Source of the DNA: Actinomycetota bacterium
GTDB lineage: Bacteria; Actinomycetota; Humimicrobiia; Humimicrobiales; Humimicrobiaceae
Assembly: GCA_015711775.1 (NCBI GenBank)
Contig: JACVJB010000014.1
Location: 1-11,193, forward strand
Direction of reading: 5' to 3'
Length of the DNA: 11,193 nucleotides
This document shows, piece by piece, positions 1 to 7,971 of the stretch. Under the pieces are notes generated by a model that saw nothing but the letters and a program-made list of their open reading frames with translations, was not told the DNA's origin and made no database searches. A program made the position numbers and the translations under genes. Within the stretch, counting starts at the first letter, position 1; the number at the start of each line of letters is the position of its first letter.

Positions 1-1290
1 CCTGACAGCCTTGTCAGTTGAGAGCAGCACAAACCGCTCAACGCCATAGTCAATTGCAGCCCTGCAAAGGATTTTGGTCCCGATATAATTATTTTCTATT
101 GCAGCCTCGGGGTTTAACTGCATAAGAGGCACATGTTTATATGCCGCCGAATGAAACAGTATGGAAGGTTTGTAACGCCTGAAAACATCCTCCATTACTT
201 TCCTTACCTGTATGCTTGCAACAATGGGATAGATCCGGCTGAATCCGTATTTTGTTTTTAACTCATTTTCTATCAGAAAAAGGTTATTTTCAGAATGATC
301 AAGAATTATCAGCCTGGCAGGCCGAAATCTGATAAGCTGTCTGCAAATCTCTGAACCTATTGAACCTCCTGCTCCGGTTACAAGTATTGTTTTGTCTTTT
401 ATTTCAGATATTATTTCAGGGGTCTGTATGATTACCGGCTCCCTTCCCAGTATATCCTCAATGCTTATATCCCTGACCTGGTACAGAAAAGCCTTGCCGT
501 CTATTACCTCATACATGCTGGGAAGTGTTTTGCATGGTATAGAAAGAGCTTTTGCCCGCAGCGCAATTTCTTTTCTTAAGTTTCCCGAAGCTGAAGGAAT
601 TGCTATTATTATTTCATCTATTGCAAGTCTCTGCGCTATTTCCTCCATCTGTCCAATTGGGGCAATTACTCTTACCCCATGAATCTGATGCCTTAATTTG
701 GCAGGATCATCGTCAAGAAAAGCTACAGGGGTATATTCGCTGTTTCTCTGTCTCATCATTTCCCTTACCATCATTTCCCCGGCATCCCCGGCGCCGCATA
801 TGAGCACCCTTTTTTTACGCATATCCGCTTTGCCGAAGCGAAGCTCATTAAAATACCTTTCTGAAAAACGGGAGATAATTACAAGGACAAGAGTGAGCAG
901 GAAATCTATTACAAGTATGCTTCGTGGAAAATATGGAAGGCTGAATTTAACGCCTCCAAACCAGGGAACCGGCTGGCTTAAAACATAGAAGATAACGCCA
1001 ACAAATATTGTGCTTGCCGCGCTGGATTGCAGTATCGCAACCATATCCTTAAGGGAGGCATATTTCCAGACTCTCCTGTACATTCCAAAAAGCGCAAAGA
1101 ATGCAAGCTTAATTACAAGTATTACAATTACATAGTAACCTATATATTTGCTGTAGATTTCAAACAGGCCTACGCCACTGTATATACTTATAACTCCGCG
1201 AAGGAAAAAAGAAAAAATAAATGACGAAAAAATTACAAGTATATCAAATAAAAAAAGCCTGATTATTTTTAGCGCTGAACCTTTTCTCAT
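1..1290 (-). CDS. Membrane-bound nucleotide-sugar dehydratase/epimerase, CapD/WbpM/PglF type (partial, C-terminus outside window)
   Basis: This frame stays open from an ATG at 1290-1288 to the window edge, giving 430 residues of a protein that usually has 600-650. Four hydrophobic segments lie at about residues 10-31, 50-71, 84-104 and 123-140. A first Rossmann fold follows with RVLICGAGDAGE (161-172). The family linker motif RDISIEDILGREPV is at 273-286. The extended-SDR catalytic domain then begins with VTGAGGSIGSE (304-314), DHSENN (331-336), AAYKHVPLM (382-390) and LLSTDKAV (422-429). Family members are membrane-anchored NAD(P)-dependent enzymes, typically UDP-GlcNAc 4,6-dehydratases, that feed capsule, O-antigen or glycan synthesis. 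D426 and K427 match the conserved catalytic pair. The third catalytic position (Tyr or Met) lies beyond the edge, so the small and large subfamilies cannot be told apart by that residue. The gene starts 20 nt after the LCP gene, so co-transcription is likely, although it may have its own promoter. The Asp usual after the fourth strand is replaced (A-S-I-Q-V at 358-362). The exact sugar substrate is unknown. Confidence 0.93.
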   Translation of the reverse strand, partial: MRKGSALKIIRLFLFDILVIFSSFIFSFFLRGVISIYSGVGLFEIYSKYIGYYVIVILVIKLAFFALFGMYRRVWKYASLKDMVAILQSSAASTIFVGVIFYVLSQPVPWFGGVKFSLPYFPRSILVIDFLLTLVLVIISRFSERYFNELRFGKADMRKKRVLICGAGDAGEMMVREMMRQRNSEYTPVAFLDDDPAKLRHQIHGVRVIAPIGQMEEIAQRLAIDEIIIAIPSASGNLRKEIALRAKALSIPCKTLPSMYEVIDGKAFLYQVRDISIEDILGREPVIIQTPEIISEIKDKTILVTGAGGSIGSEICRQLIRFRPARLIILDHSENNLFLIENELKTKYGFSRIYPIVASIQVRKVMEDVFRRYKPSILFHSAAYKHVPLMQLNPEAAIENNYIGTKILCRAAIDYGVERFVLLSTDKAVR

Positions 1291-1296
1291 AATTAA

Positions 1297-1305
1297 ATTA
1301 TATCA
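1297..1305 (-). promoter_or_regulatory. Extended -10 element (TGATATAAT) just upstream of the CapD-like gene
   Basis: On the minus strand the 20-nt gap after the LCP stop codon holds TGATATAAT, a perfect match to the extended -10 consensus TGnTATAAT. Only six bases (TTAATT) separate it from the ATG at 1290. A start site about seven bases downstream would fall on or next to the A of the ATG, which would give a leaderless mRNA. No Shine-Dalgarno sequence is visible in the gap, and I see no -35 hexamer at 16-18 nt. In an AT-rich spacer a chance match is possible. Confidence 0.4.
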
Positions 1306-1310
1306 CAATT

Positions 1311-3377
1311 TTAATTCTGCCTGATATTTTCCTCATAGTCCCTCCCAAGAATAATAATAACATCTGCAGAAGTCGAGTAATAATTCCACAGGTCCGAATA
1401 CTCTTTTATATCATAGCTGTATAAAAGCCGGGTAAGCTGCTCAGCGTTTTTAAGTTTATCGCTTTTATAAATTACTATGGTTTGTTCAAAATCAAATTCA
1501 CGGGCATTTGCAAGGCCATATATTTTAAAGTTATAATTCCTGATATAGTCCCTGAAGTCTTTCGCTACTCCTGCCACTCCGCACCCGTTATAAATCATCA
1601 CGGATGTTTTTTTAACTATTGCATTATCAAGTTTAATGCCTATATCAACGCTGACTTCAAGAGGAATTACCCCCTCCTGGGAAAACCAGGCCACTTTTTC
1701 ATGCACAAGGTCATATGCAAGAACATACCTTCCGGGTTTATCAGGCGCAGTTATAAACGCCTCAACCTCTGTAGACTGCCCATGGGCAACATCTGAGGGC
1801 AGAAGCGCGCGGCCCGCCCCGAAATATTCAATTTCACGCGTATCCCTGTTGTACCAGTGCCAGCCCAGCCGCACCGGTTTGTCGGATTCTGCAATCCAGT
1901 CCATGAACCCGTTATTTACAACTTTAACTATTGCTTTAAACTCCTCTCCGGGACGTATCTCATTAGGCGTTGAGCCCATATCATCATAGCTTGCCGCATA
2001 ATCTACATTAACTGCAACATATTTTTCAAGAGTCGGCACCCCCTGGTAAGAAAACCAGGTCTGGCCCTCATGCACCATGTCTATCTGAAGTATATACTTG
2101 CCCGAGCTCTCAGGGGAAAGCACCTGGAAATCAATTTCAGCTTCCTGCCCGGGCCCGACAGCTTCAACAGGCAAATCGCTTCTCTTGCCTTCAAACTGCA
2201 CGGTTTTTTTCGTATCAAAATCCAGCCAGTGATAGCTCAAATAAAATGAGCCGGGCTCCTGTTTCTGCCAGGTAATATTGCCGGTATTTTTTACTTTAAT
2301 TTTATAATTATACAGTCTGTTTTTCAGCATGGACTTGGCAATATTTTCAGTCCCGCTTAAATACTCTATGCCGTACTTGCTGACCGGCTGGCCGAAAATA
2401 ATTCTCTGCCACATTGCCTTTGCTTCATCCAAATCAGGAACCTGCACGCTTTTGGTGCCTTCATCTATCCAGTCGGGATGAGTGGGAATTATTGTAGTGC
2501 TTAAATTTTCTGTTCCAAATGAAAGCGCCGCTCTTGCATATGATATTATGCTTAAAAGATCCAGGTCCGTGCGGGTATTTTCAATTATTATAGTGAAGTA
2601 ATCATTTATTTTTGAAACATTTTTAAGGTTGAGCTTCTGGTCAACAAGCTGTTTCATAATATACTGCTGGCGCTGTATCCTGCCTATGTCGCCAAGCTCT
2701 GTGGATCTGCTCCTTGTGTAGGCAAGCGCCTGCTCCCCGGTGAAGTGATGATTTCCGGCAGATATAAATGCGCCTGAAAGAGGGTCTTCGAGCGGCCTTT
2801 CAACAACAACATCAACTCCGCCAAGCTCGTCAATAAGCCTTACAAATCCCTCAAAATCAATTGTCACATAATGATTTATAACCGCATCAAGCGCAAGAGA
2901 TACTGTTTTTATCATCAGCTCCTCGCCCCCGTAAGCATATGCGGCATTTATTTTATCCTCCCCGTATCCGGGAATTGCAACGAGAGTATCTCTGGGTATC
3001 GAAAGAAGGGACGCCCTTTTTTCTTCAAAGTTTATATGCAGAAGCATGATTGTATCGGCCCTGCCCTGCTCTGTTTCGGCATCCCTGGTATCGCGGCCCA
3101 GAAGAAGTATAGTGATAGGGGCCTCAGGCGTTTCAATGGGAGTGAGGACTTCCTTTATCTCAGTTGTTATGCCTGATTTAATTGTTTTATTTATATTTGC
3201 AAGATAGTAGTAAAAATAAAGGGCAACTCCTGCTCCAATAATTATTATTGCCGAAAAAAATATTATCAGGATCTTTTTGTATGTTTTAAGCCCTGACCAC
3301 CTTGACTTCTTTACCTTTTCGGTGGAGTTTTTTTTACTTATATCGCTGTCAACTGTTTCTTTTTTATTATTATTCAT
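1311..3377 (-). CDS. LCP (LytR-CpsA-Psr) family cell-wall glycopolymer transferase with two Ig-like repeats and a LytR_C domain
   Basis: The 688-residue protein has a basic cytoplasmic N-terminus and a single membrane segment at about 36-59, so the rest should be outside the cell. The LCP domain spans about 87-245. It has LLLGRD (91-96), GRADT (105-109), SIPRDT (126-131), KINAAYAYGG (142-151), YTRSR (220-224) and DIGRIQRQQ (230-238), which include the Arg and Asp residues that bind pyrophosphate and metal in this family. Two related beta-rich repeats follow (about 355-457 and 468-577), both with an HW motif and a late D-LVHE/D-MVHE...WFS...GV motif. A LytR_C domain (about 591-680; VMIYNGCG, ADVIIILGRD) closes the protein. 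LCP enzymes transfer lipid-linked polymers such as teichoic acid, capsule or arabinogalactan to peptidoglycan. The neighbours, murA before it and a sugar dehydratase 20 nt after it, fit this role. LCP proteins are commonly 300-500 residues, so this one is long. No Shine-Dalgarno precedes the ATG. The acceptor and donor polymers are unknown. Confidence 0.93.
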   Translation of the reverse strand: MNNNKKETVDSDISKKNSTEKVKKSRWSGLKTYKKILIIFFSAIIIIGAGVALYFYYYLANINKTIKSGITTEIKEVLTPIETPEAPITILLLGRDTRDAETEQGRADTIMLLHINFEEKRASLLSIPRDTLVAIPGYGEDKINAAYAYGGEELMIKTVSLALDAVINHYVTIDFEGFVRLIDELGGVDVVVERPLEDPLSGAFISAGNHHFTGEQALAYTRSRSTELGDIGRIQRQQYIMKQLVDQKLNLKNVSKINDYFTIIIENTRTDLDLLSIISYARAALSFGTENLSTTIIPTHPDWIDEGTKSVQVPDLDEAKAMWQRIIFGQPVSKYGIEYLSGTENIAKSMLKNRLYNYKIKVKNTGNITWQKQEPGSFYLSYHWLDFDTKKTVQFEGKRSDLPVEAVGPGQEAEIDFQVLSPESSGKYILQIDMVHEGQTWFSYQGVPTLEKYVAVNVDYAASYDDMGSTPNEIRPGEEFKAIVKVVNNGFMDWIAESDKPVRLGWHWYNRDTREIEYFGAGRALLPSDVAHGQSTEVEAFITAPDKPGRYVLAYDLVHEKVAWFSQEGVIPLEVSVDIGIKLDNAIVKKTSVMIYNGCGVAGVAKDFRDYIRNYNFKIYGLANAREFDFEQTIVIYKSDKLKNAEQLTRLLYSYDIKEYSDLWNYYSTSADVIIILGRDYEENIRQN
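1647..2315 (-). repeat. Tandem duplicated Ig-like domain inside the LCP gene
   Basis: Residues 355-457 and 468-577 of the LCP protein align with each other by eye. VKNTGNITW matches VVNNGFMDW, YHWLDFDTK matches WHWYNRDTR, SSGKYILQIDMVHEGQTWFS matches KPGRYVLAYDLVHEKVAWFS, and each is followed by a GV and a beta strand. The pattern (N-x-G near the start, HW, a P-G turn, then G-x-Y-x-L) is that of an extracellular beta-sandwich, and I infer binding or spacing as its role. The DNA copies have diverged, so the duplication is old. Confidence 0.75.
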
Positions 3378-3381
3378 TATA
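3376..3381 (-). promoter_or_regulatory. TATAAT box overlapping the LCP start codon
   Basis: On the minus strand TATAATG reads through the LCP ATG, so the last two bases of a perfect -10 hexamer are the A and T of the start codon. If used, transcription would start inside the coding region. It is more likely a chance match in an AT-rich stretch, or it may mean that translation starts elsewhere. A second weak -10-like box, TATAAA at 3415-3420, lies about 38 nt upstream of the ATG. Neither has a recognisable -35 hexamer. Confidence 0.2.
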
Positions 3382-3454
3382 TAAAGTCATCTATATTTTA
3401 AATAAAATCCAAATTTTATACACGGTTTTAAATCATAATAGGGCTACATGCCGT

Positions 3455-3480
3455 AAAAACTGTTCTGTTTGAGCGAACAG
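3455..3480 (-). terminator. Weak hairpin with T-run after murA, possible intrinsic terminator
   Basis: Ten bases past the murA stop codon, the minus strand reads CTGTTC, a 9-nt loop, GAACAG, then TTTTTACGG. The six-base-pair stem (3460-3465 pairing with 3475-3480) followed by five T residues (3455-3459) is the layout of a rho-independent terminator. The stem is short and only half G-C, so termination is probably partial. If it works, it separates murA from the LCP gene and the LCP gene needs its own promoter in the 113-nt spacer at 3378-3490. Confidence 0.4.
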
Positions 3481-3490
3481 CAACCTTAAA

Positions 3491-4795
3491 TTATACATGC
3501 TTATACTCATCATTTACAAGATTAATATCTGCGCCAAGGCTGGCCAGTTTTTTTTCAAACTTCTCATAACCCCGTTTTATGTGATATATGTCATATACTT
3601 CCGTAGTTCCATCGGCAACAAGCCCTGCAAGAACCATTGCTGCTCCTGCCCGCAAGTCAAAAGCTTTAACCGGCGCGCCGGAAAGCTTCTCAACCCCGTT
3701 TATAACTGCATGGTGCCCGTCAATTTTTATGTTGGCCCCCATACGGTTCAGTTCCTCAACATACATGAACCTGTTTTCAAATACATTCTCCGTTATAATT
3801 GATATTCCCGGAATAACTGAAAGAAGAACAGCAATAACAGGCTGCAGATCCGTTGGAAAGCCCGGGTATGGAAGTGTGCTTATATAAACCGGTTTTAACT
3901 TTTTTGCAGTTTTTTTAACTTTTATTGTATTATCTGATGCGCTGCTTATATCGATTCCGGCTTCTTTTATCTTCAGGCAGAAAATTTCCAGGTTTTTCCA
4001 TATTGCATCAGCTATTTCAATGCTGCCCCCGCAAAGCGCTGCAGCAGTTATGAATGTCCCGGCTTCTATGCTGTCAGGCATTATCCTGTATTTTGTGCCG
4101 GCAAGTTCTTTTTTCCCCCTTATTTTAATACAATCAGTTCCCGCGCCATAAATATCTGCTCCCATGGATACAAGAAAACCTGCAAGATCAGTAATTTCGG
4201 TCTCGCGCGCAGCATTATTTATTATAGTATCCCCTTTAGCAAGCACCGCGGCCATCATAAGGTTTTCCGTTGCGCCGCGCGAAGGAAAATCAAGGTTTAT
4301 TGTGGCGCCGCTCAGCCTTTGGCCATCACCCCCCGTATTTTTGTCAACAGAGCTTATTACATAACCGTGTTCAATGCTGTTTAATGCCCCAAGAGCCTCA
4401 AATCCTTTAAGGTGCAAGTCTATCTGCCTTGCCCCTATATTGCATCCGCCCGGAACTGCGACTTTTACTCTGCCGAACCTGCTTAAAAGGGGGCCCGCAA
4501 CAAGAACAGATGCGCGCATTCTTCTTACAAGCTCATAAGGGGCCTCACATACATCTATTGCGCAGGGATCAATTTCAAGAATGTTTTTTTCCCTGTCAAA
4601 TTCAACTGCAGCATTCAGTGTTTGCAATACCTGCACCATTGTATTTACATCTTCAATATCGGGAACATTTTCAAGCGTAACCTTGCCGCTGCCAAGTATG
4701 GATGCCGCCATTATTTTTAAAGCAGAATTTTTTGCCCCGCTTATCTTTACTTTGCCGTTTAAAGTTTTTCCGCCGTTTATTATGTATCTTGACAT
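3491..4795 (-). CDS. murA: UDP-N-acetylglucosamine 1-carboxyvinyltransferase (MurA)
   Basis: MurA transfers enolpyruvate from phosphoenolpyruvate to UDP-GlcNAc in the cytoplasm, the first committed step of peptidoglycan synthesis. At 434 residues the protein is close to the usual 415-435. The whole family signature is present: GAKNSALK (20-27, with K22 and N23 for substrate binding), VPGGCNIGAR (114-123) with the catalytic Cys118 corresponding to E. coli Cys115, PSRGATEN (171-178), LPYPGFPTDLQP (308-319) with the general-base Asp316, and IKRGYE (406-411) with Arg408. Because the active-site residue is Cys rather than the Asp of mycobacterial and chlamydial enzymes, the family rule predicts sensitivity to fosfomycin. 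The gene follows atpC after 147 nt, as in several Firmicutes, and actinobacteria keep murA near atpC too. There is no clear Shine-Dalgarno before the ATG, but the N-terminus (M-S-R-Y-I-I-N-G-G) has the usual length before the first motif. Confidence 0.97.
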   Translation of the reverse strand: MSRYIINGGKTLNGKVKISGAKNSALKIMAASILGSGKVTLENVPDIEDVNTMVQVLQTLNAAVEFDREKNILEIDPCAIDVCEAPYELVRRMRASVLVAGPLLSRFGRVKVAVPGGCNIGARQIDLHLKGFEALGALNSIEHGYVISSVDKNTGGDGQRLSGATINLDFPSRGATENLMMAAVLAKGDTIINNAARETEITDLAGFLVSMGADIYGAGTDCIKIRGKKELAGTKYRIMPDSIEAGTFITAAALCGGSIEIADAIWKNLEIFCLKIKEAGIDISSASDNTIKVKKTAKKLKPVYISTLPYPGFPTDLQPVIAVLLSVIPGISIITENVFENRFMYVEELNRMGANIKIDGHHAVINGVEKLSGAPVKAFDLRAGAAMVLAGLVADGTTEVYDIYHIKRGYEKFEKKLASLGADINLVNDEYKHV

Positions 4796-4860
4796 ATAAT
4801 TTGATAAATTTTTATTATTTTTTAAAAATGCACCGCTTTATTTATCTTTAATAAAAAGAT

Positions 4861-4870
4861 GTTCCGGAAC
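4861..4870. promoter_or_regulatory. Perfect 10-bp palindrome GTTCCGGAAC in the atpC-murA spacer
   Basis: GTTCCGGAAC is its own reverse complement and stands out in an otherwise AT-rich 147-nt spacer. It lies 65 nt upstream of the murA start and just downstream of a TATAAT-like box on the same strand, a place where an operator could act. The symmetry does not extend beyond ten bases. It could bind a dimeric regulator or be chance. Confidence 0.3.
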
Positions 4871-4885
4871 TATTTCATTAAATAT

Positions 4886-4891
4886 ATTATA
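4886..4891 (-). promoter_or_regulatory. Candidate -10 box (TATAAT) for murA
   Basis: The minus strand of the atpC-murA spacer reads TTGTATAATATA, with a perfect TATAAT at 4891-4886. Initiation near 4879 would give a leader of about 84 nt before murA. The only -35-like sequence, TTTGCC at 4911-4906, is too close (14 nt). No intrinsic terminator is visible after atpC, so murA could also be read from the ATP synthase promoter. The rest of this spacer (4796-4942) is AT-rich and holds no gene. Confidence 0.25.
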
Positions 4892-4942
4892 CAATAATAT
4901 TAGAGGGCAAATATATAGAAGCAAATGAAGCGGCCCGGGGCT

Positions 4943-5340
4943 TTAACTCCTGAGATTTTTTAACTCCGCAATTGCCTGAAGGACTTTTCTTGTTTCCTCG
5001 GTTATCTCCTGGGTTATGTCGTGTTTCTTTCTTAGCTCCTCAAGGGTCTCGTGCCTGCTGTCATATTCAGTTATAATGGCTCTTTCAGTAAGCACCCTTG
5101 CAAGCATTCCGAAATACTCAAAATGACCCCTGCATACGCCGATATAGGTTTGCTGGCCGTCATTTACAACTTTTAATATGCCGATTTTCAATTTGGTTAT
5201 AATCGGGACATGTTTCGGCAGTATGCCAAGGCTTCCGCTTAATGCAGGTACGCTTATAAAATCAACAAAGCCCTCATATACCTTTTCTTCGGGTGTGAGA
5301 ACTACAATTTTAATTTTATTCTTTCCGTCTTTAGTTTTCA

Positions 5341-5341
<1 letters not shown>
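4943..5341 (-). CDS. atpC: F1 ATP synthase subunit epsilon (AtpC)
   Basis: Epsilon is the small rotor subunit that joins gamma to the c-ring and can inhibit ATP hydrolysis through its C-terminal helices. The 132 residues have the N-terminal beta-sandwich pattern: LTPEEKVYEGFVDFISVP (15-32), then GSLGILPKHVPIIT (36-49). A helical C-terminal part follows (about 96-130). The strand usually ending in G-G-F-x-E-V is here C-R-G-H-F-E-Y (70-76). The ATP-binding motif known from Bacillus epsilon (I-D-x-x-R-A) is not recognisable, as the local sequence is E-Y-D-S-R-H. The ATG shares one base with the atpD TGA stop (TGATG) and has no Shine-Dalgarno of its own, so translation is probably coupled to atpD. 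It is the last gene of the ATP synthase operon. Confidence 0.95.
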
Positions 5342-6855
<1,514 letters not shown>

Positions 6856-6907
6856 TTAATTTTATATTAATATTATCAGTCTTTTTACTTTTGCAGGCTT
6901 CTGGAAA

Positions 6908-7939
6908 TCAGTTCCCACCCGCTGAAGCAAATAAATCATAACCTGAAACAATCTCGGATATCTCCATCGTTATCTGCTGCTGCCTTGCCCTGTGATACAT
7001 AAGGTTAAGATCCTTTATAATCTCCTCAGCATTTTCACTTGCGGTTTTCATAGCCGTCATGCGGGCGCCTGTTTCGCTTGCTGTGGACTCAAGCAATATA
7101 CCGTACACAACTGAATAAACATATTCGGGCAGCATGGAGCCAAGCACATCATGAAGAGACGGATCATAGATAAATTCAGGCCTGAGGCTGCAGACTCTGT
7201 CGCCTATCAATGCTTGAACCACTCCTTTTGACCTGTCCATATCCTGCGCTCCGTCATCTTGAGAACTGGCGACTGCTGCAATTTTTTTGCCGTACCGGTT
7301 TATAAAGCCGGCAAAATCCCCGCCGGTTACTGAGCTGCCGTAGATATCGCTGCCGTAAATGGAAATGGGGAAAAGCTGCCTGAGCACAGGGGTCATTTCA
7401 GCAGGATTTTTAAATTTTGTATAACATATAATCACTCTGTTAACCTCACCGGAGAGAAACCTTGACATAAGTTCCTTTGATATTTCCCTGGCATCAAGAA
7501 ATTTAGGGTAATCTGAAAGGTTTTCATATACTTTCTCAATTTTATAACCGGCATACCTGAAATAGTTCTTGCCGCGTGCGCCTATTATCTCAAGCTTGAC
7601 ATCCTTTCCTGTGTCTTTAAAAGCTTTAACTGTTTTTTCAATTAACCTGATTACATTAACATTATATCCGCCGCAAAGCCCGCGGTCTGCTGTAATTCCC
7701 AGCACAAGCACATTATTATCGTTTTCCGGCTCAGCAAGAAGCGGGTTTTCAATACTGCCGGAAAAACAGGCAATATCCATTATAACTTTTTCAATTCCGT
7801 CAATGAAATCCCTTGCCTCAACGATCCTCTTCTGGGCCTTCCTTATCTTTGAGGATGCAATCATTTCCATTGCCTTGGTTATTTTGCGCGTTCCGCTTAT
7901 ACTTTTTATCCTGTTTCTTATATCTTCAGATTTTTCCAT
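6908..7939 (-). CDS. atpG: F1 ATP synthase subunit gamma (AtpG) with a long internal insertion
   Basis: Gamma is the central rotor shaft of F1. The N-terminal helix motif IRNRIKSISGTRKITKAMEM (7-26), the Rossmann-domain start LGITADRGLCGGYN (80-93) and the C-terminal helix with ARMTAMKTASENAEEI (292-307) and ARQQQITMEISEIVSG (318-333) are all well conserved. At 343 residues it is some 45-55 longer than the common 285-300. The extra length lies at about residues 194-254, between the LFPI segment (189-192) and EFIYDP (255-260). In E. coli that link is only about 16 residues. Chloroplast and cyanobacterial gamma subunits have their regulatory insertion at this position, but here there is only one Cys (250), so a redox switch of the plant kind is not supported. 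The ATG has no clear Shine-Dalgarno and follows atpA by 32 nt. Confidence 0.96.
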   Translation of the reverse strand: MEKSEDIRNRIKSISGTRKITKAMEMIASSKIRKAQKRIVEARDFIDGIEKVIMDIACFSGSIENPLLAEPENDNNVLVLGITADRGLCGGYNVNVIRLIEKTVKAFKDTGKDVKLEIIGARGKNYFRYAGYKIEKVYENLSDYPKFLDAREISKELMSRFLSGEVNRVIICYTKFKNPAEMTPVLRQLFPISIYGSDIYGSSVTGGDFAGFINRYGKKIAAVASSQDDGAQDMDRSKGVVQALIGDRVCSLRPEFIYDPSLHDVLGSMLPEYVYSVVYGILLESTASETGARMTAMKTASENAEEIIKDLNLMYHRARQQQITMEISEIVSGYDLFASAGGN

Positions 7940-7971
7940 GGTATCAGTTTTTTAATTCAAAGATTTTTATT

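Noticed and set aside
392..1224. Several plus-strand open frames of 65-96 codons near the left edge
   Set aside because: The minus strand is one continuous reading frame with clear CapD-family motifs through this whole stretch, so these are shadows.
3460..3480. GTTC...GAAC as a LexA-type operator
   Set aside because: The half-sites are in the opposite order to the Gram-positive LexA box (GAAC-N4-GTTC). A hairpin followed by T residues explains it better.
4928..4943. G-C-rich AAGCCCCGGGCCGCTT right after the atpC stop as a terminator
   Set aside because: Only four outer base pairs form, the inner pairs clash, and no T-run follows on the minus strand.
7569..7955. Plus-strand open frame of 128 codons opposite atpG
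   Set aside because: It is an antisense shadow of the conserved gamma N-terminal half with no recognisable motif.
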